From AC-51 sp963749895 (GTDB taxonomy: Bacteria; Actinomycetota; UBA4738; HRBIN12), in contig CAVVOG010000001.1 of the NCBI GenBank assembly GCA_963749895.1, positions 806,001-870,000 on the forward strand: 64,000 nt of DNA. Reading direction: 5' to 3'. The notes under the pieces are model-generated. The model did not search any database. It was not told the DNA's origin and saw only the letters and a program-made list of their open reading frames with translations. Shown piece by piece: positions 16,041 through 23,097 of this stretch. A program made the position numbers and the translations under genes. Each line of letters starts with the position of its first letter. Within the stretch, counting starts at the first letter, position 1.

Positions 16041-18758
16041 CTAGCCGCTCTGGGCCGCGAGCGGCGCCTCGGGGGTGGGTGGCCGGACCTTCACCCGCGC
16101 GTCGACGATCGCTGCTCCGTGGGGGAGCGCCATCACCGGGTTGCAGTCCATCTCGACGACCTCGGGGTGCCGGTCGGCCAGCTCGCTGACCCGAAGGACG
16201 ACGTCGATCAGGGCGTTCACGTCCTTCTTCGGTGCGCCGCGGAACCCGTCGAGCAGCGGGAAGGTGTGCAGGCTCCGGACCATCTCCTCGGCGTCCAGGT
16301 CGGTGAGCGGGGCCACCCGGACGGACACGTCACGGGTCAGCTCGACCGTGACGCCGCCGGCGCCGACGGCGATCACCGAGCCGAAGACGGGGTCGGCCGC
16401 GGCTCCGACGAGCATCTCGGTCCCGCCCGCGACCATCTCCTGGACGACGAAGCCCTCGAGCGGCTCGCCGGCCTCCGCCAGGCGCTCGGCCATCGCGACG
16501 GCCTCGTCGCGGACCCGGCCGGGCGGCAGGTCGAGTCGTACGGCATCGGACTCGGTCTTGTGGACAGGCCCTGCGGCCTTCAGGGCCACCCGCGTACCGA
16601 AGCGGGCCGCGAGATCGGCGGCGTCCTCAGGCGTGGCCGCGGTGCCCTCGCGGACACGGGTCAGCCCGTAGCAGTCGAACAGGCTGCTGACCTCATCGGG
16701 GGTGAGCCAGTCCTCGCCACGCTCCAGGGCGGCGGCGATGATCGCGTGCGCCTCGTCCTCGCGGATCCCGAGCAGATGCGGCTCCTCGCCCTCCGGCCGG
16801 GCGCGCCACTGCCCGTACTCGGTCGCGTGGGCGAGCGCGATCGCGGCTTGCTCGGGGTAGGCGTACGACGGGATCCGTGCGTGCGAGCCCCGCAGCTCGT
16901 CGGGGACCCCTCGGGCCGACATGAAGCACGTGAGGACCGGGAGGGTCCGCTCGAGACCGTCGATCGCCTCGACCATCGCCTTCGCGATCGGTGGGGCGTC
17001 GGCCTCCAGGGGCGGGATATAGATCACGATCAGCGCGTCGATGTCGGGGTCGGCCGCCACGGTCGCGATCGCCTTCGCGTAGTGATCGGGGCCGGCGCTC
17101 GCGATCATGTCGACCGGGTTGCCCACCGAGGCTTCCGCCGGCAGGAACGCGCGGAGGGCCTGTGCCGTGGTCTCCGACAGCTCCGGGACGTGCAGACCCC
17201 GGCTCTCGCACGTATCGGCACATTGGATCCCCAGGCCGCCGGCGTTCGTCACGATCGCGACTCGGTTCCCCTTCGGCACCGGCTGGTTCACGAGCAGGGT
17301 CGCGACGTCGAACATCTCCTCGAGCGTGTCGGTACGGATCACGCCGTGCTGGTGGAAGATCGCATCCGCGGTCGTGTCGTTCGCGGCGAGCAGCGCGCCG
17401 GTGTGCGAGGACGTGGCGCGAGCTCCCGCGGCGCTCCGTCCGCTCTTCACGGCGACGATCGGCTTGTGCCGGGAGATCCGCCGCGCGTACCGACCGAACC
17501 GACGGGGGTTCCCGAAGGACTCCAGGTACAGCAAGATCACGTCCGTGCTCGCGTCCTCGTCCCAGTAGGCGAGCAGGTCGTTCGCCGAGACGTCGGCCTT
17601 GTTCCCGACGCTCACGAACGACGACAGTCCCATCCCGAGCGTCGCAGCCTGGTTCATCACGGCGAGGCCGAGCGCGCCGGACTGCGACATGAACGCGACC
17701 CGCCCTTCGGGGGCCGCCGCCGTGGTGAACGTCGCGTTCAACCGGATCTCGGGATCGCTGTTCGTGATGCCCATGCAGTTCGGGCCGATCAGCCGCATCC
17801 CGTAGGCGCGGACTACGTCCATCAGTTCGCGCTGGCGCTCGAGCCCCTCGGGCCCGACCTCGCCGAACCCCGACGAGATCACGACGAGTGCCCGAACGCC
17901 CTTGCGCCCGCACTCGTCGACGACGCTGGCCACGCGGGCGGCGGGCACCGCCACCACGGCGAGTTCGACGTCGCCGGGGATGTCCAGGACGCTGGGATAG
18001 GCGGTGACACCCTGCACGACGGGGGTGGTCGGGTTGACCGGATACACGACGCCGCCGAACGGCGCCGTGATCATGTTGCGGAACAAGCGTCCGCCGATCG
18101 ACTCGGGGTTGCGTGACGCCCCGATCACCGCGACGGAGCTGGGCTCGAGGAGCGTTCGCACGGCGTTCGCGGCTGAGGTCCGCTCGCGCTCCTCGAACTG
18201 TCCGAAGGTCTCGTCGGTGATCACCGTGGGGAACTCGACCTCGACCATGCCGGGCTTCGCGTGGATCGTGGACATGAACCCGGAGTCGCGGAACACCCCG
18301 ATCATCCGGTGGTTCTCCGGAAGGACCTCGGCGAAGAACGTCGTGATCCCGACCTCGCGGGCGGCCTGGGCGAGGACCCCGAGCAGGATCGAGCCGAGGC
18401 CGTGGCCCTGGAACTCGTCGGTCACCGACATCGAGACCTCAGCGCGGTGGGTCGAACCCTCGCGGTAGAACTGTGCGCCGCCGAGCATCCGCTCGGTGCC
18501 CACCCCCCCGACCGCGAGCAGGGTCATGTGGTTGACGTTGTCGACGTCGACGGCACGCTTCGATTGCTCGGTGATGTCGACCGACGGCGTCCAGAACCGC
18601 AGGCGCCGCGATTCGTCCGACAGGCCGATGAAGTAGTCCTCGAGCAGTCGCACATCGGCCGACGTCGCGAGCCGGATCCGGACCGTGGATCCGTCGCGCA
18701 GGACCACGTCGGTCTCGAGGTGGGAGAGGTCGGGTGCGGCGTTCACTCGATCGGCCAT
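16041..18758 (-). CDS. GNAT acetyltransferase fused to ADP-forming acyl-CoA synthetase-like protein
   Basis: About 905 residues. An N-terminal GNAT domain (approx. 10-175; SVTDEFQGHGLGSILL is the acetyl-CoA loop) precedes a CoA-binding domain (SVAVIGASRNPESIGG), a ligase-like domain and a C-terminal ATP-grasp domain (VVQEMVAGGTEMLVG). Salmonella-type Pat lysine acetyltransferases have the GNAT domain last; the order here is the reverse, as recalled for Streptomyces PatA. The SHTGA motif, where ADP-forming synthetases carry the phospho-histidine, is kept, so synthetase activity may survive. An ATG at 18770 is also in frame, but it overlaps a TAGGAT -10-like hexamer, so 18758 is preferred. Likely role: protein acetylation control, possibly with acyl-CoA chemistry. 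Confidence 0.88.
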   Translation of the reverse strand: MADRVNAAPDLSHLETDVVLRDGSTVRIRLATSADVRLLEDYFIGLSDESRRLRFWTPSVDITEQSKRAVDVDNVNHMTLLAVGGVGTERMLGGAQFYREGSTHRAEVSMSVTDEFQGHGLGSILLGVLAQAAREVGITTFFAEVLPENHRMIGVFRDSGFMSTIHAKPGMVEVEFPTVITDETFGQFEERERTSAANAVRTLLEPSSVAVIGASRNPESIGGRLFRNMITAPFGGVVYPVNPTTPVVQGVTAYPSVLDIPGDVELAVVAVPAARVASVVDECGRKGVRALVVISSGFGEVGPEGLERQRELMDVVRAYGMRLIGPNCMGITNSDPEIRLNATFTTAAAPEGRVAFMSQSGALGLAVMNQAATLGMGLSSFVSVGNKADVSANDLLAYWDEDASTDVILLYLESFGNPRRFGRYARRISRHKPIVAVKSGRSAAGARATSSHTGALLAANDTTADAIFHQHGVIRTDTLEEMFDVATLLVNQPVPKGNRVAIVTNAGGLGIQCADTCESRGLHVPELSETTAQALRAFLPAEASVGNPVDMIASAGPDHYAKAIATVAADPDIDALIVIYIPPLEADAPPIAKAMVEAIDGLERTLPVLTCFMSARGVPDELRGSHARIPSYAYPEQAAIALAHATEYGQWRARPEGEEPHLLGIREDEAHAIIAAALERGEDWLTPDEVSSLFDCYGLTRVREGTAATPEDAADLAARFGTRVALKAAGPVHKTESDAVRLDLPPGRVRDEAVAMAERLAEAGEPLEGFVVQEMVAGGTEMLVGAAADPVFGSVIAVGAGGVTVELTRDVSVRVAPLTDLDAEEMVRSLHTFPLLDGFRGAPKKDVNALIDVVLRVSELADRHPEVVEMDCNPVMALPHGAAIVDARVKVRPPTPEAPLAAQSG

Positions 18759-18768
18759 GGCACCCGTC

Positions 18769-18774
18769 ATCCTA
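18769..18774 (-). promoter_or_regulatory. -10-like hexamer TAGGAT before the GNAT/acyl-CoA synthetase gene
   Basis: On the minus strand TAGGAT ends 10 bases before the ATG at 18758, with no clear ribosome-binding site. It lies in the gap after the second MttB gene, so this gene may have its own promoter. It overlaps the upstream in-frame ATG at 18770, arguing against that start. Confidence 0.45.
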
Positions 18775-18788
18775 CGGCGGGCCTGCGA

Positions 18789-20267
18789 TCACCCCGCGCG
18801 GTCGAGGGCCTGCCTCTCGTAGGACCGGAGGACCCCCTCGAGCTCGGCGGCGACGTCGGGCGTGAGCGGCTCGGGCCGATGGCTCGCCACGAGCTCGCGT
18901 GCCCGCGCGGTGGCCGCCTCGTTCGGGGTGTCGGGGCGCTCGGCCTCCTCCCAGGCATCCCATGAGCGCCGGTCCATCAGCGAGTCGCGCCAGATCGTGC
19001 GCATCCGCTCGAGCGTGTGGTCCTGGTCCAGGAAGTGCCCACCGGGCCCGACCGCCTCGATCACGTCGAGCGCGACGTCCTCGTCGGCGATCGTCAGACC
19101 GCCCGCCCATCGGGCGGCCATCTCGAAGACCTCGCAATCCAGGAGCAACGCGGCGTGTGAGAACACGTTGTTGCCGTGGACGCTTCCGGCGCCGCTCAGC
19201 ATGTCGGCGGGCGACAGGGCGTCGGACAGCGAGATCAGCATCGTCTGGGCACCGCCCTGCCAGTCGGGTCGCTTGCCGCCGGTCGACATGCAGGTGGACG
19301 CGGTCGCGAGGCCGTACCGTCGCCCGAGCTGGTTCGCCGCCATCGCCATCAGCGACTCCTCGTACGACCATGCGGGGTTCATCGCGCCGCTCTGGATGTC
19401 CAGCGTCGTGGGGTAGCCCACGTAGAAGGCGGTCGCCCCGGGGACCATCGTCTGCAGGATCGTGAGACCCGAGAGGATCTCCGCGTTCACGATCGCGAGC
19501 GTCCCCGAGGGCGTCACGGGCGCGGAGGCGGCGGCGAGCGGCATCGAGCAGATCCCGACCGGCACGCCCGCCTGCGCGAACACCCGCATCGCGTCGATCG
19601 GGCCGTCGTCCCAGTGCAGCGGGCTGATCGCGCACTGGAAGTTCGAGAGGAAGGGCCGCGCCCGGAACGCGTCGGCCCCGCCCGCCACGACGTGCGCCAT
19701 CTCGACGATGCCGGTGGCGTTGAACCCGTCGACCGCGGTCATCTGCTGGATGTGCTTCGTGGTCGACACGAGCTGCGCGTGGGTCTCGTGGATCGGGCGC
19801 ACCGGGACCGGGGTGTCGTTCGCCGAGACCGGCTGCCACATGAATCCGATCTGGGGGAGCGCGTCGGCCATGCGGGTCAGCTCCTCGAGGTCCGCCTTCG
19901 TGCCGGGACGCCGCCGACCGGTCTCGAGGTCGATCATGTCGCCGGGGCAGCCGTCGATCGACAGGTAGCCGGTGGAGCCGTCCAAGGGGAGGTCGAGTTC
20001 GGGGTCGCGAGCGAACAGGGTGATGTCGCGTCCACACGCCGCCACGCGCTCCTCGACGAACGCGGGATCGAACCGGACGCGACCCGCGTCGAGATCCACC
20101 GTCTGTCCGTGATCGCGGAGCAGCTCCAGGAGCCCCCGGTTCGAGGTGCTGACGCCGACCCGCTCGAGGATGTCGAGGGAACGCCGGTGGAGCACGTCGA
20201 TGTCGTCGCCGGTCAGGACGTCGACCCGGTAGCGGTGCGGGAGCCCGACGATCGGGTGGGCCGCCAC
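18789..20267 (-). CDS. MttB-family (trimethylamine:corrinoid) methyltransferase homologue B
   Basis: 492 residues, the length of MttB-family TIM-barrel methyltransferases. It aligns along its whole length with the gene upstream: RVGVSTSNRGLLELLRDHGQ, PGDMIDLETG, QMTAVDGFNATGI, SPLHWDDGPIDAM. Archaeal MttB has pyrrolysine (UAG) in the active site. This gene has no internal stop, so it belongs to the large non-pyrrolysine group, which includes glycine-betaine and other quaternary-amine methyltransferases. Function would need a corrinoid protein and an acceptor methyltransferase; neither is visible here. The GTG start follows the upstream gene's stop by three bases, in the same reading frame. 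Confidence 0.88.
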   Translation of the reverse strand: MAAHPIVGLPHRYRVDVLTGDDIDVLHRRSLDILERVGVSTSNRGLLELLRDHGQTVDLDAGRVRFDPAFVEERVAACGRDITLFARDPELDLPLDGSTGYLSIDGCPGDMIDLETGRRRPGTKADLEELTRMADALPQIGFMWQPVSANDTPVPVRPIHETHAQLVSTTKHIQQMTAVDGFNATGIVEMAHVVAGGADAFRARPFLSNFQCAISPLHWDDGPIDAMRVFAQAGVPVGICSMPLAAASAPVTPSGTLAIVNAEILSGLTILQTMVPGATAFYVGYPTTLDIQSGAMNPAWSYEESLMAMAANQLGRRYGLATASTCMSTGGKRPDWQGGAQTMLISLSDALSPADMLSGAGSVHGNNVFSHAALLLDCEVFEMAARWAGGLTIADEDVALDVIEAVGPGGHFLDQDHTLERMRTIWRDSLMDRRSWDAWEEAERPDTPNEAATARARELVASHRPEPLTPDVAAELEGVLRSYERQALDRAG

Positions 20268-20270
20268 GGG

Positions 20271-21746
20271 CTATACCGCCTCGGCGAGCGCGTCGCGCTC
20301 GTACGCCTCCATGATCCGGTCCAGCTCGCCCTCGACGCCCTCGGGCAGCGGGTCGGGCTCGTGGGTGGCGAGGATCTGCCTCGCCTTCTCGTTCGCGGCC
20401 ACGGTCGGGTTCGGACGGCCCTGTGCCTCCCAGTCCTCCCACGAGCGACGGTCCATGTGGGTGTCGCGCCAGAACTCCCGCATGTGGATCAGGGTGTGCT
20501 CCTGGTCCAGGAAGTGCCCGGCCGGTCCGACCGCGTCGATCGAGTCGATCGCGAAGGCCTCGTCGTCGAACGCGAACCCCTCGGCCCAGCGCGCGGCGAT
20601 CTCGTAGATCTCGGCGCCGAGCATCAGCTCGGTGATCGACGAGACGCTGTCGCCGTAGAGCGACCCGATCCCCGTGAGCATGTCGGCCGGCACGAGCATC
20701 GCGCCCATCGCGGCCAGTCCCGCCTGCGCACCGGACTGCCAGTCGGAGAACTTCGAGCCGGTCCCGTAGGCGCCGTGACAGGTGGGGACCCCGAAGTACT
20801 CGCCCATCTGTGCCGAGCCCATCTCGGCGAAGATGTCGTTCGCGCCCCACGCGGGGTTGAGCTCCCCGGTGTTCATGTCGATCGTCGTGTTGTAGGAGAC
20901 GTGGAACGTCTTCGCCCCGGGCACGAGCGTCTCGAGGATCACGATCCCCGACAGGATCTCGGCGTTCGCGATCGTCATCAGCCCGGCGACCGACAGCGGC
21001 GCGCTGGCGCCCGCGAGCGGCATCGCGCACATCCCGACGGGGATCCCGGCCTCGGCGAAGACCTCCATCGCGTCGATCGTCGGGTCGTCCCAGTGCAGCG
21101 GCGAGATCGAGCATTGGAAGTTCGACATCAGCGGCCGCTCGCGGAGCTCGTCGGCGCCGCCCGCGAGCACGCGCGCCATCTCGACGAGCCCACGCGCGTT
21201 GAACGGGTCGATCGCCGTCATCTGCATGATGTGCTTCGACGTCACGGGGAACTGCGCGTGCGTCTCGTGCATCGGGCGGACCGGCACCGGCTTGTCGTTC
21301 GCCGAGGTGCACTGCCACTGGATCGCGACCTGGGGGAGCGCGTCGGCGATCTTCGTGAAGTCGGTGATGTCCTGCTTGTTCGAGTAGCGGCGCTCGCCGG
21401 TCTCGAGGTCCATCACGTGGGCGGGGCAGCCGTCGGTCGAGAGCCACCCCCGGTCGCCGCCGAGCGGCAGGTCGAACTCCGGGTTGCGCGCGTACAGCGT
21501 GTAGCGACGCGGCGCCAGGGCGCGCTTCTCCTCGACGAATGCCGGGTCGAACCGGATCCGCTTCGCGTCGAAGTCGACGTTCTGCCCGTGGTCGGCCATC
21601 ACCCGCAGGAGGCGTTCGTTCGTGGTGGAGACGCCGGTTCGCTCCAGGACCTGAAGGCAGCGCTGGTGCACCGCCCGCTCCTGGTCCGGCGTCAAGACCT
21701 TGAAGGTCGACGAGCGCGGGTACGAGCGGATCTCTCGAGCTGCCAT
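20271..21746 (-). CDS. MttB-family (trimethylamine:corrinoid) methyltransferase homologue A
   Basis: 491 residues, paralogous to the gene downstream. The reading frame is open far upstream, but the ATG at 21746 is chosen because the protein there starts MAAREIRSYPRSSTFKVLTP and AGGGGGGAC precedes it. Family features include LERTGVSTTNERLLRVMADH, PAHVMDLETGERR, MTAIDPFNARGL and SPLHWDDPTIDAM. There is no internal UAG, so pyrrolysine is not needed. It ends with TAG, and that codon plus one CCC triplet separates it in frame from the next gene's GTG. The pair may form hetero-oligomers or act on two methylated amines. Upstream lie a TAGGCT -10-like element, a palindrome and the selenocysteine tRNA. 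Confidence 0.88.
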   Translation of the reverse strand: MAAREIRSYPRSSTFKVLTPDQERAVHQRCLQVLERTGVSTTNERLLRVMADHGQNVDFDAKRIRFDPAFVEEKRALAPRRYTLYARNPEFDLPLGGDRGWLSTDGCPAHVMDLETGERRYSNKQDITDFTKIADALPQVAIQWQCTSANDKPVPVRPMHETHAQFPVTSKHIMQMTAIDPFNARGLVEMARVLAGGADELRERPLMSNFQCSISPLHWDDPTIDAMEVFAEAGIPVGMCAMPLAGASAPLSVAGLMTIANAEILSGIVILETLVPGAKTFHVSYNTTIDMNTGELNPAWGANDIFAEMGSAQMGEYFGVPTCHGAYGTGSKFSDWQSGAQAGLAAMGAMLVPADMLTGIGSLYGDSVSSITELMLGAEIYEIAARWAEGFAFDDEAFAIDSIDAVGPAGHFLDQEHTLIHMREFWRDTHMDRRSWEDWEAQGRPNPTVAANEKARQILATHEPDPLPEGVEGELDRIMEAYERDALAEAV

Positions 21747-21834
21747 GCCGTGTCCCCCCTGGCGTCGATGAGGTTGTCCGACGAGCCTAGACCCCATCGG
21801 CGCCCAGGGGGTAACGCTGCAGGGCACCACATGT

Positions 21835-21847
21835 TGAACACCGTTCA
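21835..21847. promoter_or_regulatory. Operator-like palindrome upstream of the MttB genes
   Basis: TGAAC-ACC-GTTCA is a perfect 5+3+5 palindrome between the tRNA-Sec 3' end and the MttB promoter region (a minus-strand TAGGCT is near 21785-21790). The form resembles operators of TetR- or GntR-type regulators. No matching regulator gene is adjacent, so the assignment is tentative. Confidence 0.35.
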
Positions 21848-21848
21848 G

Positions 21849-21941
21849 CGGAGGCGGACGGGAATCGAACCCGCCAGGGGACTCGTCGCCCCCTCGTCGG
21901 TTTTGAAGACCGCGGAGCCCACCAGGAACCCAGACGCCTCC
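21849..21941 (-). tRNA. selC: tRNA-Sec (anticodon UCA, reads UGA)
   Basis: On the minus strand the acceptor GGAGGCG pairs with CGCCTCC, and the T stem-loop is GCGGG-TTCGATT-CCCGT. The anticodon loop is CTTCAAA, with anticodon TCA closed by CGGT/ACCG. A long variable arm (AGGGG...CCCCT) follows. The total of about 92 nucleotides, the long variable arm and the eight-base acceptor side are hallmarks of tRNA-Sec; position 8 of the acceptor is mismatched (T opposite C). CCA is not encoded. It should be charged with serine and converted to selenocysteine by SelA using selenophosphate from SelD. None of those genes, and no obvious selenoprotein, is in this window. Confidence 0.93.
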
Positions 21942-21948
21942 GCCCCTC

Positions 21949-21954
21949 ACGGTA
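21949..21954 (-). promoter_or_regulatory. -10 element of the tRNA-Sec gene
   Basis: TACCGT on the minus strand ends 7 bases before the first nucleotide of the mature tRNA-Sec, so transcription would begin at or very near its 5' end. No convincing -35 was found. Confidence 0.5.
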
Positions 21955-22054
21955 CTTGAGACCGCGTCCTTCCCGGCCGATGCGTTCAGGGAACACCGAT
22001 GGCGCCTTCCCCGAACCTCGCGCTCGCGTGGGTGGTCGCGTCCGTGGGCCGCAC

Positions 22055-22060
22055 TAGCAT
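22055..22060 (+). promoter_or_regulatory. -10 element for leaderless HAD-IB gene
   Basis: TAGCAT is followed by 7 bases (GGGCTCC) and then the ATG at 22068, with no ribosome-binding site. The spacing places the transcript start on or next to the start codon. Confidence 0.55.
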
Positions 22061-22067
22061 GGGCTCC

Positions 22068-22877
22068 ATGGAGGCCGCCTTCTTCGACCTGGACAAGACG
22101 ATCGTGTCGAGGTCGTCTTCGCTCGCGCTGTCGCGGCCCCTCTACCGGGCCGGGATGGTCTCTCGGGGGCAGCTGCTGCGGGGGGCCTACGCGCAGCTCG
22201 TCTACCTGATGGTGGGCGCCGACGAGCAGAAGATGGACCGACTCAAGGAAGGGATGCTCCAGCTCACGCGCGGGTGGGACCGCGGACAGATCGAGCGGCT
22301 GGTCGAGGACGTGCTGCTCGACGCGATCGACCCGTACGTCTACCAGGAGGCCCTGGACCTGATCGCGCTGCACCGCAGCGAGGGACGGCGGATCTACATC
22401 GTGTCGAGCTCGCCTGAGGAGGTCGTCCGCCCCCTCGCCCGACACTTCGGGGTCAGCGGGGTGATCGCGACCCGTGCAGCGGTCGGGGGGGACAACCGAT
22501 ACACGGGCGAGCTCGAGTTCTACGCCTACGGCGAACAGAAGGCCGACGCGATCCGCTCGCTCGCCCGCCGCGTCGGGCTCGACCTGGGTCATTCGTTCGC
22601 GTACTCGGACTCGATCACCGACCTGCCGATGCTCGAGGCGGTCGGGAACCCGGTCGCCGTGAATCCCGACAAGGAACTGAGGAAGATCGCCGAGGAGCGC
22701 GAGTGGGAGGTGCGGGACTTCCGCAGCCCCGTTCGGCTCCGGACGCGGATCGCCTCGGCGGTGCCGGCGCCACGACCCAGCCTCGTCGCGGCGGCGGTCG
22801 GGACGGTCGCGGTCGCCGCGGTCCTGGTCTGGGTCGCCGGCCGCACCCGCGCGGCCCGACGTTCCAGCTCGATCTGA
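22068..22877 (+). CDS. HAD-IB family phosphatase with C-terminal membrane helix
   Basis: 269 residues from the ATG at 22068, giving the usual HAD-IB start MEAAFFDLDKTIV with catalytic Asp7 and Asp9. Motif II is IVSSSPEEVV and motif III/IV YSDSITDLPML. These proteins are related to SerB and dephosphorylate small metabolites or lipid head groups. The last 35 residues hold a hydrophobic stretch (PSLVAAAVGTVAVAAVLVWVAG) followed by a basic tail, so the enzyme is probably tail-anchored with the active site in the cytoplasm. An alternative ATG at 22059 overlaps the -10 hexamer. It stands alone, divergent from tRNA-Sec. Confidence 0.88.
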   Translation: MEAAFFDLDKTIVSRSSSLALSRPLYRAGMVSRGQLLRGAYAQLVYLMVGADEQKMDRLKEGMLQLTRGWDRGQIERLVEDVLLDAIDPYVYQEALDLIALHRSEGRRIYIVSSSPEEVVRPLARHFGVSGVIATRAAVGGDNRYTGELEFYAYGEQKADAIRSLARRVGLDLGHSFAYSDSITDLPMLEAVGNPVAVNPDKELRKIAEEREWEVRDFRSPVRLRTRIASAVPAPRPSLVAAAVGTVAVAAVLVWVAGRTRAARRSSSI

Positions 22878-22895
22878 CCCCCTCACCACCCCCCG

Positions 22896-22924
22896 TTGCC
22901 GGGGCGACCCGGCGGGTGTACGGT
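22896..22924 (+). promoter_or_regulatory. Sigma-70-type promoter ahead of a candidate structured RNA
   Basis: TTGCCG (22896-22901) and TACGGT (22919-22924) are separated by exactly 17 bases, the best -35/-10 pair seen in the window. Transcription would begin near 22931 and read into a strongly folded segment without a credible plus-strand gene. Confidence 0.6.
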
Positions 22925-22930
22925 GCCGGT

Positions 22931-23070
22931 GGATGCCGAGAGGCACCCGCGAGGGGAGCAGAACCCACGCGCGAGTCATGCCGCGGGAGGCATGCCCCAG
23001 GACCCGGGACGAGGGTCCCGGCTCCAGGGGCACGTGCGGACAGCGCCTGATACCTGCTCCCCTCGCTCTC
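22931..23070 (+). ncRNA. Candidate structured non-coding RNA
   Basis: From the predicted transcription start the sequence forms a UGCC-GAGA-GGCA hairpin (22934-22945). A long-range closing stem of 13 perfect pairs follows (22949-22961 with 23054-23066, GCGAGGGGAGCAG and its complement). Between the arms are CATGCC/GGCATG and a longer hairpin with GCCCC/GGGGC outside and CCGGGAC/GTCCCGG inside. An ATG at 22933 would open a frame running antisense into the next gene, but its product has no recognisable features. I could not match this to tRNA, tmRNA, SRP RNA, RNase P RNA or riboswitch signatures. It could instead be a bidirectional terminator between the convergent genes. Confidence 0.5.
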
Positions 23071-23097
23071 GTCCGGAGGGTCCGCTCGGTGCCCCGC

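Noticed and set aside
14505..18116. Very long open frame on the plus strand (about 1200 codons)
   Set aside because: It runs antisense to Ppx/GppA and the acyl-CoA synthetase gene. Its product is Arg/Gly/Asp-rich with no recognisable motif, an artefact of GC-rich codon third positions.
20271..21746. Pyrrolysine-containing methyltransferase
   Set aside because: No in-frame UAG occurs inside either MttB gene, and both reach the family's normal length without readthrough.
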